Shown in pieces: positions 1 through 5,799 of a stretch of DNA of 5,830 bases; position 1 is the first letter of the stretch; each line of letters begins with the position of its first letter. This DNA comes from DATBSK01 sp040902705. Lineage in GTDB: Bacteria; Actinomycetota; Acidimicrobiia; IMCC26256; PALSA-555. The notes beneath the pieces are model-generated. The model was given only the letters and a program-made list of their open reading frames with translations. It had not been told where the DNA came from and made no database searches. The translations under genes and the position numbers were made by a program. The stretch lies in the NCBI GenBank assembly GCA_040902705.1, contig JBBDWT010000069.1, positions 1 to 5,830 on the forward strand, given 5' to 3'.

Positions 1-448
1 GGGCGATCAGGTCGACGACCTTGAGCCCGGTCTCGAAGATCTCGATCGTCGGCGACAGCTCGCGGAACGCCGGCGGGTCGCGGTGGATCGACCAGCGCTC
101 GACCTCGGGGCCGGCGGGCTCCTTGTTGTCGACGGGCTCGCCGATCACGTTCCAGATCCGGCCGAGCGTCGCCTCGCCGACAGGCACCGAGATCGGCTTT
201 CCGGTGTCGACGACGTCGACCCCGCGCGCGAGGCCGTCGGTCGTGTCCATCGCGACCGCGCGGACGCGATCGTCGCCGAGGTGCTGCTGCACCTCCGCGA
301 TCAGGGTCCGACTGCTGCCGTCGGCGCTCGGCACCTGGATCGCGAGCGCGTTGTAGATCCCGGGCAGCTCGTCCGGGAAGACGGCGTCGATGACGACGCC
401 CTTGATCTCGACGACCTTGCCGGCGGTTCCCTGCGCGTGCTTGGACAT
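1..448 (-). CDS. atpD: F-type ATP synthase beta subunit, N-terminal part (cut by window edge)
   Basis: Beta subunit of the F1 catalytic head of the membrane ATP synthase, which makes ATP from ADP and phosphate using the ion gradient. Only the first 149 codons are present; the gene continues beyond base 1. My translation begins MSKHAQGTAGKVVEIKGVV, the usual beta-barrel opening (G-K-V-x-x-I-x-G-x-V-x-D). It continues through LIAEVQQHLGDDRVRAVAMD, then TDGLARG, then GEATLGRIWNVIGEPVDN at roughly residues 91-108, and ends at ETGLKVVDLIA. These blocks are hallmarks of AtpD rather than AtpA. The Walker A loop (GGAGVGKT in the family) lies just past the edge and cannot be checked. The start is the ATG at 448-446, with GGGAG four bases upstream, a slightly short spacing. 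Its upstream neighbour on the same strand is an anti-sigma-like gene, not atpG as in most atp operons. Confidence 0.96.
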   Translation of the reverse strand, partial: MSKHAQGTAGKVVEIKGVVIDAVFPDELPGIYNALAIQVPSADGSSRTLIAEVQQHLGDDRVRAVAMDTTDGLARGVDVVDTGKPISVPVGEATLGRIWNVIGEPVDNKEPAGPEVERWSIHRDPPAFRELSPTIEIFETGLKVVDLIA

Positions 449-451
449 GTA

Positions 452-457
452 TCTCCC
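452..457 (-). promoter_or_regulatory. Ribosome binding site of atpD
   Basis: On the minus strand GGGAGA is followed by TAC and then the ATG of atpD. The core GGGAG lies 4 nt from the start codon, shorter than the common 5-9 nt. No better in-frame start exists nearby, so this site supports the ATG at 448-446. Confidence 0.6.
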
Positions 458-480
458 GAGAGAAATCGTTGATAGGAAGC

Positions 481-510
481 GCGGCGCGCGAAGGCCGCAA
501 ACGCGCCCGC
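481..510 (-). terminator. GC-rich hairpin between the anti-sigma-like gene and atpD (possible weak terminator or attenuator)
   Basis: Bases 481-488 (GCGGCGCG) can pair with 502-510 with one bulged base at 506, giving an 8-bp stem around a 13-base loop. It lies in the 104-nt gap between the stop of the zinc-finger gene and the start of atpD. The minus-strand sequence after the stem is GCTTCCTATC, not a U-tract, so it does not meet the usual intrinsic-terminator rule. In DNA this GC-rich it could be a chance palindrome. I see no convincing -35/-10 pair for atpD in the same gap. Confidence 0.25.
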
Positions 511-552
511 AGTCTACCGAAGCACCCTGGAAGACCGGTCGGTTAGGGGGAG

Positions 553-1032
553 CTACGCGGGCTGATTGCCGAAGTGCCGTGCGGGACGGTTTCGCATCGC
601 CCGCTGAGTCGTGATCGTGTAGCTCCGTGTGTTCAGCAGCCTCTCCTGCTCGGCAGCGTCTCCGCCCGAGAAGTCGACGACGCGGGGCAGCGACTCGCGG
701 TCGCTCGTCGCGAGCGGGCCGCGTGCGGCGATGCCGAGCGCCATGACCGCGACGGCCGCGGCCGCGGCGACTCCGCGGAAGCGGGCGTAGACGGGACGCC
801 GATGCCAAGTCGGGATCGTCACCGGCCGCGGCAGGGGCTGCAGCACGGCGACGCGGAGATCAGCGGCGATGGCGGCGACCTCGACTGCGAAGCGGCTGCA
901 GGCGGCGCAGCGCGTCAGGTGCGAGCCGAGCAGCTTGCGCTCGAGCTCGGACAGCTCGCCGTCAGGCGCAAGCGCCGCCCAAGAGCGGGCGCGCTCGCAC
1001 AGAACTCCACTGGAGACCATCGTCACACTCAC
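553..1032 (-). CDS. Putative zinc-finger anti-sigma-type membrane protein (zf-HC2/ZAS)
   Basis: A 159-residue protein with the layout of a single-pass anti-sigma factor. The N-terminal cytoplasmic part carries C12 and then H38-x3-C42-x2-C45 (HLTRCAAC), the zinc-binding pattern of the zf-HC2/ZAS fold that in known family members holds an ECF sigma factor inactive at the membrane. A hydrophobic, Ala/Val-rich segment at about residues 87-103, preceded by arginines, is the likely membrane helix. About 55 residues follow outside, rich in Arg and Asn near the end, with no recognised sensor domain. The longest start is GTG at 1032; GTG at 1026 and ATG at 1020 are also possible, and none has a clear ribosome binding site. 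It lies 36 nt after the lipoprotein gene and 104 nt before atpD. No sigma-factor gene is visible, so the regulatory role is inferred from the motif only; it could instead be a zinc-finger membrane protein with another job. Confidence 0.72.
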   Translation of the reverse strand: MSVTMVSSGVLCERARSWAALAPDGELSELERKLLGSHLTRCAACSRFAVEVAAIAADLRVAVLQPLPRPVTIPTWHRRPVYARFRGVAAAAAVAVMALGIAARGPLATSDRESLPRVVDFSGGDAAEQERLLNTRSYTITTQRAMRNRPARHFGNQPA

Positions 1033-1068
1033 TCTGACGACAGGTATCGGCAGGAAGTTAGGAGAGAC

Positions 1069-1524
1069 TTAGTGGCGTTCCAGGTCGCGGACCTGGATGC
1101 CGGCCTTGCGCAACTCGGCCAGCACTGCCTGCGTCTTCGTCCAGTTCTCGAAGTCGAGCCCCTTGGTCTCCGCCGCCGCGCCTTCGAGCGTTTCGAGGGT
1201 GGTCACGGTCGCGACGAGCTCCTGGGAGAAGGCGCGCAGCGTGGTGGCGAGCTTGCGCTTCTCGTCGTCGAGCTCGTCGGGAGCGTCCGCCTCGGCGACG
1301 TCGGTCGCCGCGCTGCGCAACTCCGCGGCAGCGATTCGCAGCCGGGCGAGCAGATCCTCGACCGAGCTCGCGTTCGTGACCTGCTCGAGCGCGCTGTCGA
1401 CGCGGTCGCGCGCGGCGACGACCTCGACCTGGAACTCCTCCTTGGACGCGCCCCCGCCGCCGCAGCCACCGGCGACCAGGGCGAGTGCGAGCGCCGCGAG
1501 TGCGGCGAGCCTTGTTGCGGTCAT
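1069..1524 (-). CDS. Small predicted lipoprotein of unknown function
   Basis: A 151-residue protein starting MTATRLAALAALALALVAGG and then C21 and a run of glycines. This is a short basic N-terminus, a hydrophobic stretch and a lipobox-like VAGGC, so it is probably lipidated at C21 and anchored on the outer face of the membrane. The glycine run looks like a tether. The mature part (about residues 26-150) is charged and Ala/Glu/Leu-rich, probably helical and possibly coiled-coil, with a PDELDDEKRKLATTL segment near its middle and no cysteine after C21. I recognise no enzymatic domain. I prefer the ATG at 1524 because AGGA stands 8 nt upstream. The ATG at 1533 and more distal starts would prepend an Arg/Pro/Ser-rich tail and overlap dppF. 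The gene starts 10 nt after the dppF stop, so it is probably co-transcribed with the transporter. It is not a substrate-binding protein: it is far too short and has no such fold signature. Confidence 0.75.
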   Translation of the reverse strand: MTATRLAALAALALALVAGGCGGGGASKEEFQVEVVAARDRVDSALEQVTNASSVEDLLARLRIAAAELRSAATDVAEADAPDELDDEKRKLATTLRAFSQELVATVTTLETLEGAAAETKGLDFENWTKTQAVLAELRKAGIQVRDLERH

Positions 1525-1534
1525 CCGAGGCATC

Positions 1535-1538
1535 CTAG
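1535..1538 (-). promoter_or_regulatory. Ribosome binding site deciding the lipoprotein start
   Basis: AGGA, overlapping the TAG stop of dppF, lies 8 nt before the ATG at 1524. The alternative ATG at 1533 would directly abut this site and so lacks a usable spacing. Confidence 0.5.
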
Positions 1539-2605
1539 GTCGGCGAGGAACCGTTGGAACGGATCGCGAGCGGGTCGAGCGGCTCGGCGAAGTGGCAGGC
1601 ACTCGGATGCCCGTGGCCGCGGTCGATCAGCGCAGGCTCCTCGATCGCGCAGATCTCCTGCGCCTTCCAGCAACGCGTGCGGAAGCGGCAGCCCGAGGGC
1701 GGGTTGGCGGGGCTCGGCACGTCGCCGGTGAGCACGATCCGTTCACGCTTGCCGCGCTCGGTGGGATCCTCGATCGGCACGGCGGAGAGCAGCGCCTGTG
1801 GGTAGGGATGCGTCGGGTTTTCGTAGATCTGCTGCCGCGTCCCGATCTCGACGATCTTACCCAGGTACATGACCGCGACGCGGTCGGAGACGTGGCTGAC
1901 GACCGACAGGTCGTGCGCGACGAAGACGTAGGTGAGGCCGAGGTCGCGCTGGAGCGCCTCGAGCAGGTTGATCACCTGGGCGCGGATCGAGACGTCGAGC
2001 GCGGAGACGGGCTCGTCGAGGATGACGACGCGCGGGTTGAGCGCTAGCGAGCGCGCGATCCCGATCCGCTGCCGCTGGCCGCCGGAGAACTCGTGCGGGA
2101 ACCGGTTGGCGTGCTCCGGCGAGAGGCCGACGGTGCGCAGCAGCTCCTCGACCCGCTTGCGGCCCGCCTTCCGGTCGTACAGGTTGTTGATCTTGAGCGG
2201 CTCGGCGACGATCTCGCGGACCGTCATGCGCGGGTTGAGCGACGCGTACGGATCCTGGAAGACGATCTGCATCCCGCGCCGGACCTCGCGCATCTGGCGC
2301 CGGCTGTAGCCGGTGATCTCGTTGCCGTCGAACCAGATCTTTCCGGACGTCGGCTCGAGCAGCTTCAGGATCGTGCGGCCGAGCGTGGACTTGCCGCAGC
2401 CGGACTCGCCCACGAGACCGAGCGTCTCGCCGGCCCGAACCGCGAAGTCGACGCCGTCGACTGCGTGGATCTGGCCGACCTGCTTGCGCAGCAGCCCCGC
2501 GCGGATCGGGAAGTACTTGACGAGGCCCTCGACACGGAGGATCTCCTCCCCGCTTCCGCGGTACTCTCGGTGCGAGGTCTGCGTCGCCTCCTGGATGCCG
2601 CTCAC
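1535..2605 (-). CDS. dppF: Oligopeptide/dipeptide ABC transporter ATP-binding protein (DppF/OppF type)
   Basis: The second of two nucleotide-binding subunits of a peptide/nickel-family importer; it works at the inner face of the membrane, probably as a heterodimer with the DppD-type protein. The 356 residues carry all ATPase motifs: Walker A GESGCGKST at 66-74, Q-loop Q117 in VFQDP, signature FSGGQRQR at 173-180, Walker B VVILDEP at 193-199, D-loop SALD at 201-204 and switch His231. The Y-x-x-N-P-x-H-P-Y motif near 261-268 opens the C-terminal oligo_HPY extension. Cysteines 306, 312, 319 and 337 (C-x5-C-x6-C...C) match the cluster reported to hold an iron-sulfur centre in some Dpp ATPases. 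The insert FPIRAGLLRK after the first strand is typical of the F rather than the D subunit. The GTG start overlaps the dppD stop by 4 nt (GTGA), with a GGGGGTAGGG purine stretch just upstream. Substrate is not determinable here; the Opp, Dpp and nickel subfamilies look alike at this level. Confidence 0.95.
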   Translation of the reverse strand: MSGIQEATQTSHREYRGSGEEILRVEGLVKYFPIRAGLLRKQVGQIHAVDGVDFAVRAGETLGLVGESGCGKSTLGRTILKLLEPTSGKIWFDGNEITGYSRRQMREVRRGMQIVFQDPYASLNPRMTVREIVAEPLKINNLYDRKAGRKRVEELLRTVGLSPEHANRFPHEFSGGQRQRIGIARSLALNPRVVILDEPVSALDVSIRAQVINLLEALQRDLGLTYVFVAHDLSVVSHVSDRVAVMYLGKIVEIGTRQQIYENPTHPYPQALLSAVPIEDPTERGKRERIVLTGDVPSPANPPSGCRFRTRCWKAQEICAIEEPALIDRGHGHPSACHFAEPLDPLAIRSNGSSPT

Positions 2606-3630
2606 GCCCTACCCCCGGCCGCGGCGCGCTCGGGGTGGCGCTCCTGGAGCTCTTCGGCGAAGTGGCAGGCCGACAGATGCTCGGAGTCGCCGACGGGCCG
2701 CAGCGGCGGCACCTCGGTGCGGCAGCGCGTCCGACCCCCCGAAAGGAAGCAGCGCGGGTGGAACGCGCAGCCAGGCGGAAGGTTGATCAGGCTCGGCGGC
2801 TGCCCGGTGATCGGCCGAAGCATCTCCTCGTCGCCGACGAGCTTCGGCAGGCTGTCCATCAGGCCGACGGTGTACGGGTGTCGTGGGTTCGCGAAGATCG
2901 TGTAGACGTCGCCGGTCTCGACGACGCGGCCGCCGTACATGACGACGACGCGGTCGCACAGCTCCGCGACGAGGCCGAGGTCGTGCGTGATCAGGATCGT
3001 CGCCGCGTGCGTCTCGTGCTGGGCCGCCTTCAGCACCTCGATGATCTGCGCCTGAATCGTCACGTCAAGCGCCGTCGTTGGCTCGTCGGCGATCAGCAGC
3101 TTCGGCTCGTTGGCGATCGCCATCGCGATCATCGCGCGCTGGCGCATACCGCCCGAGAACTCGTGCGGATACTGCTTGACCCGCTGGTCCGGGTTCGGGA
3201 CGCCCACGATCGTCAGCAACTCGACGACGCGCTCCTCCGCCTTGCGCTTGCTCACGTCGGAGTTGTGGGTCTGGATTGCCTCGCCGATCTGGTCGCCGAT
3301 CGTGAGCACCGGGTTCAGCGAGGTCATCGGGTCCTGGAAGATCATCGAGACGTCACCGCCGCGCAGCTGGCGGAGCTCCTTCTTCGGCATCTTCAGCAGG
3401 TCGCGACCCATGAAGCTCGCCGTGCCGCCCACGATCCGGCCCGGCGGCGAGGGGATCAGCCCGAGCAGGCTCATGACGCTGACGCTCTTGCCGGAGCCGG
3501 ACTCGCCGACGACGCCGACGGTCTCGCCCGGGAAGACGTCGTAGCTGACGCCGCTGACCGCCTGAACGGTGCCGTCCTCGGTGCCGAACTCGACCGTCAG
3601 ATCGCGAATCGCAAGCAGCGGCTCAGTCAC
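2602..3630 (-). CDS. dppD: Oligopeptide/dipeptide ABC transporter ATP-binding protein (DppD/OppD type)
   Basis: The first nucleotide-binding subunit of the importer, 342 residues from the GTG at 3630. Motifs in order: Walker A GESGSGKSV at 42-50, Q-loop Q99 in IFQDP, signature FSGGMRQR at 158-165, Walker B LLIADEP at 178-184, D-loop ALD at 187-189, and switch His216 in ITHD. The N-P-x-H-P-Y motif at 248-253 begins the oligo_HPY tail, which holds C288, C294, C303 and C322. Met in the signature and the VGG-T-x-x-F/M-G region are typical of the D subunit. The start overlaps the dppC stop by 8 nt (GTGACTGA), with AGAGG upstream, and the stop overlaps dppF by 4 nt, so all are probably translated in a coupled way. 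Read through the N gap, this protein appears fused to DppC; I treat that as an assembly artefact. Note C294-x8-C303, two residues longer than the equivalent spacing in DppF. Confidence 0.94.
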   Translation of the reverse strand: MTEPLLAIRDLTVEFGTEDGTVQAVSGVSYDVFPGETVGVVGESGSGKSVSVMSLLGLIPSPPGRIVGGTASFMGRDLLKMPKKELRQLRGGDVSMIFQDPMTSLNPVLTIGDQIGEAIQTHNSDVSKRKAEERVVELLTIVGVPNPDQRVKQYPHEFSGGMRQRAMIAMAIANEPKLLIADEPTTALDVTIQAQIIEVLKAAQHETHAATILITHDLGLVAELCDRVVVMYGGRVVETGDVYTIFANPRHPYTVGLMDSLPKLVGDEEMLRPITGQPPSLINLPPGCAFHPRCFLSGGRTRCRTEVPPLRPVGDSEHLSACHFAEELQERHPERAAAGGRA

Positions 3631-4791
3631 GCAATCGCCTCTGGGTCGGGTCGAGCGCGTCGCGCAGGCCGTCGCCGATGAAGTTGATGCAGAGCGCGAT
3701 GAAGACGATGATGATGCCCGNNNNNNNNNNNNNNNNNNNNNNNNNNNNNNNNNNNNNNNNNNNNNNNNNNNNNNNNNNNNNNNNNNNNNNNNNNNNNNNN
3801 NNNNNNNNNNNNNNNNNNNNAGGCCGTCGCCGATGAAGTTGATGCAGAGCGCGATGAAGACGATGATGATGCCCGGCACGGTGATCATCCACCAGAACTT
3901 CAGCCCCTCGCTCTGACCGTCGTTGATCAGCTGCCCGAGCGCCGGGTTCGGCGGCTGGATCCCGAAGCCGAGGAACGACAGCGCCGCCTCGGTCAGGATT
4001 GCGGCGGCGACGATCAGCGTCGCGCTGACGATGATCGGCCCCACGGCGTTCGGGAGCATATGCCGGATGATGATCCGCGCGTCGCCCGCGCCCGAGGCCT
4101 TGGCGGCCTCGACGAACTCCTTCTCCCGCAGCGAGAGGAACGTGCCGCGGACGATCCGTGCGATCCCCGTCCAGAAGATCGCCGCCAGAATCAGCGCGAC
4201 GCGGAACGGCTTCCCGGGATCGAGGTAGACCGCTGCGGCAAGCAGGATTGCGAGACCGGGCAGCGTCAGGATCAGGTCGGTGAACCGCATCAGGATGTTG
4301 TCGACCCAGCCGCCGAAGTAGCCGGCCACGGCGCCGATCGTCGTGCCGATCACCGTCGTCAGGCCTGTGATCAGGAAGGCGACCCACAGCGACGTGCGCA
4401 ATCCGAAGACGACGCGGCTGAAGAAGTCGCGGCCGAGCAGGTCGGTGCCGAGGTAGTGCTGTCCCTCAGTCGTTGGGGGAATCCGCAGCACGTTGAAGTC
4501 CTGTAGGTCATAGGGGTACGGAGCGATCTGGCCGGCAAAGATCGCGACCAAGCAGACGAAGAGGATCCCGACGAGCCCCGCCATCGCGAGCCGGTGGCGA
4601 AGGAACCGGCGCCCGGCGTAGCCCCACTGGCTGCGAGCCTCGAGCTCGACCCCCGACTCGTAGACGAGCGCCATGTCGTCCCCGGGCCCGTGCACGTCGA
4701 GGCTCGGGTCGCTCGGGACAACGTTCGTCGCCTGGTCGACCGCCAGGTGCGGCGGCACGGGGTCGTCGTGGCGCTCGCGCGGCTCAGTCAT
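3623..4791 (-). CDS. dppC: Peptide ABC transporter permease (DppC/OppC type), interrupted by a false assembly gap
   Basis: The second membrane channel subunit of the importer. It has an unusually long hydrophilic, acidic N-terminal stretch (about 60 residues) before the first membrane helix near 68-86, then the family motif YLGTDLLGRDFFSR at 113-126. Further helices follow at about 134-156 and 174-190, with others after that. The cytoplasmic coupling loop, E228-AA-x3-G ... I-x-x-x-M-L-P247, contacts the ATPases. The C-terminal end is FIGDGLRDALDPTQRRLRD. The 100 Ns at 3721-3820 sit inside the last helix region, flanked by 55 identical bases. Removing one copy plus the Ns leaves 1014 nt, an exact 338 codons including the stop (337 residues), with every motif in frame. 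The ATG at 4791 overlaps the dppB stop (ATGACTGA); no clear ribosome site, so coupling is likely. The TGA at 3625-3623 overlaps the start of dppD. Confidence 0.93.
3666..3720. repeat. Left copy of a 55-bp exact duplicate flanking the N gap
   Basis: This stretch, from AGGCCGTCGCC to GATGATGCCCG, is identical base for base to 3821-3875. Both copies encode the same piece of DppC (GIIIVFIALCINFIGDGL region). The copies are best explained as the unmerged ends of two contigs, not as a biological repeat. Confidence 0.95.
3721..3820. other. Assembly gap of exactly 100 N
   Basis: Exactly 100 unknown bases, a customary placeholder length. Because the flanks are duplicated and dppC becomes a clean reading frame when they are merged, there is probably no missing sequence here and the two contigs overlap by 55 bases. 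Confidence 0.95.
3821..3875. repeat. Right copy of the 55-bp duplicate flanking the N gap
   Basis: Identical to 3666-3720. Bases 3721-3875 (100 N plus this copy, 155 in all) can be removed to restore the dppC frame. Confidence 0.95.
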
Positions 4792-5749
4792 ACCGCACGC
4801 GCGGGTCGAGGTAGCCGTAGACGATGTCGGCGACGAGGTTGAAGAAGACGATCAGGATCGACGTGATCATCAACCAGGCCATGACCGGATACGGATCCCC
4901 CTCGACGAGGTTCATGATGAAGTAGCGCCCCATTCCATCGAGCGAGAAGACCGTCTCCGTGACGACGGCCCCGCCGAGCACGGTGCCGAGGTTGAGCGCC
5001 ACGACGGTGGCGAGCGGGATCAGCGCGTTCCGGAAGGCGTGCTTCATCACCACGGTGCGTTCGTTCAGCCCTTTGGCTCGCGCGGTCCGCACATAGTCGG
5101 AGTTGATCACCTCGAGCATCGCCGCGCGCATGTAGCGGCTGTACTGCGCGACACTCGCGACCGCCAGCACGGTCACCGGCAGCGCCAGGTGCTGGATCCG
5201 GTCGAGCAGGAAGTTGTCGGGGTCGGTCGAGCTGAGGTTGGATATGTAGAAGATCCTGATGTCGTAGTTCAGGAAGATGTTGACGACGAGCACCTGGAGC
5301 ATCAGCGCCAGCCAGAAGACCGGCGTCGCGAGCCCGAGGAAGCTGAACGTCGTGAAGGAGTAGTCGAACGCCGAGTACTGCCGGACGGCGGAGTAGACGC
5401 CGATGAAGACGGCTAAGAGGAGCGCGATCAGCTCGGCGGCGATCACGAGCTGCGCGGTGTTGCCCATCACGCGCCGCAGATCGGGCCAGATCGGCCGGTC
5501 GCCGAGCAGCGTGTTGCCGAACTTGTTCGTCAGCGCGTCATGCGCCCAGTAGGCGTAGCGCACCGGGATCGGCTCCTCCAGGTGCTCCCGCTCGACGATC
5601 TTCTGCACGGTGGTCTGGTCGACGCGGGGCTGCATCCGCAGGAACGCGAGCGGATCGCTGGCGAGCGCGACGAAGCTGAAGATCAGGAAGCTGGCCGCGA
5701 GCAGGACGGGGATGCTGTAGAGGACGCGGCGAATGACGTAGGTCAGCAT
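4784..5749 (-). CDS. dppB: Peptide ABC transporter permease (DppB/OppB type)
   Basis: The first membrane channel subunit of the importer, 321 residues, a normal length for the family. It opens with the classic MLTYVIRRVLYSIPVLLAAS signature and a first helix at about 9-29. A periplasm-facing loop follows, containing the R-Y-x-x-W and FGNTLLG elements, then helices near 101-121, 136-157 and 186-203, and further ones near 246-265 and 288-311. The coupling loop is at 218-245 (DYVRTARAKGLNE ... HAFRNALIP), the EAA-type contact with the ATPases, and the C-terminal end is YLDPRVRYD. The ATG at 5749 is the natural start; GGAAAG lies 12 nt upstream, so the ribosome site is weak or distant. The stop overlaps the dppC start by 8 nt. 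It is the first gene of the visible cluster. A substrate-binding gene would be expected upstream, but the scaffold ends there. Confidence 0.95.
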   Translation of the reverse strand: MLTYVIRRVLYSIPVLLAASFLIFSFVALASDPLAFLRMQPRVDQTTVQKIVEREHLEEPIPVRYAYWAHDALTNKFGNTLLGDRPIWPDLRRVMGNTAQLVIAAELIALLLAVFIGVYSAVRQYSAFDYSFTTFSFLGLATPVFWLALMLQVLVVNIFLNYDIRIFYISNLSSTDPDNFLLDRIQHLALPVTVLAVASVAQYSRYMRAAMLEVINSDYVRTARAKGLNERTVVMKHAFRNALIPLATVVALNLGTVLGGAVVTETVFSLDGMGRYFIMNLVEGDPYPVMAWLMITSILIVFFNLVADIVYGYLDPRVRYD

Positions 5750-5799
5750 GGCTGGTTCACACTTTCCGCGGTTGCGTTAGACCGATAGTCGAGCCCCGG
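5750..5799 (-). other. Upstream leader of dppB
   Basis: About 50 bases of ordinary sequence precede dppB before the homopolymer begins. I see no convincing -35/-10 promoter, no hairpin and no end of an upstream gene, but the stretch is too short to decide. Confidence 0.4.

Noticed and set aside
1033..1068. Internal promoter before the zinc-finger gene
   Set aside because: The 36-nt gap shows no recognisable -35/-10 pair or ECF-type GGAAC box that I could defend.
1525..1602. Longer N-terminus for the lipoprotein (start at 1602 or 1533)
   Set aside because: It would place an Arg/Ser/Pro-rich tail before the signal peptide and overlap dppF; the ATG at 1524 has the better-spaced ribosome site.
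574..1731. Long open frame on the plus strand opposite the zinc-finger and lipoprotein genes
   Set aside because: Arg/Ala/Gly-rich composition with no motifs, overlapping three well-supported minus-strand genes; typical antisense opening in GC-rich DNA.
2635..3681. 348-codon open frame on the plus strand opposite dppD
   Set aside because: Asp/Arg/Val/Leu low-complexity translation, a mirror of the ATPase codons; no domain is visible.
3666..3875. 55-bp direct repeat as a biological repeat or target-site duplication
   Set aside because: It brackets a 100-N placeholder, lies inside a conserved coding region, and merging the copies restores the gene; an assembly overlap explains it fully.
4673..5416. 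247-codon open frame on the plus strand opposite dppB
   Set aside because: Rich in His, Asp, Glu and Arg as expected from the antisense of membrane-helix codons; dppB is unambiguous.
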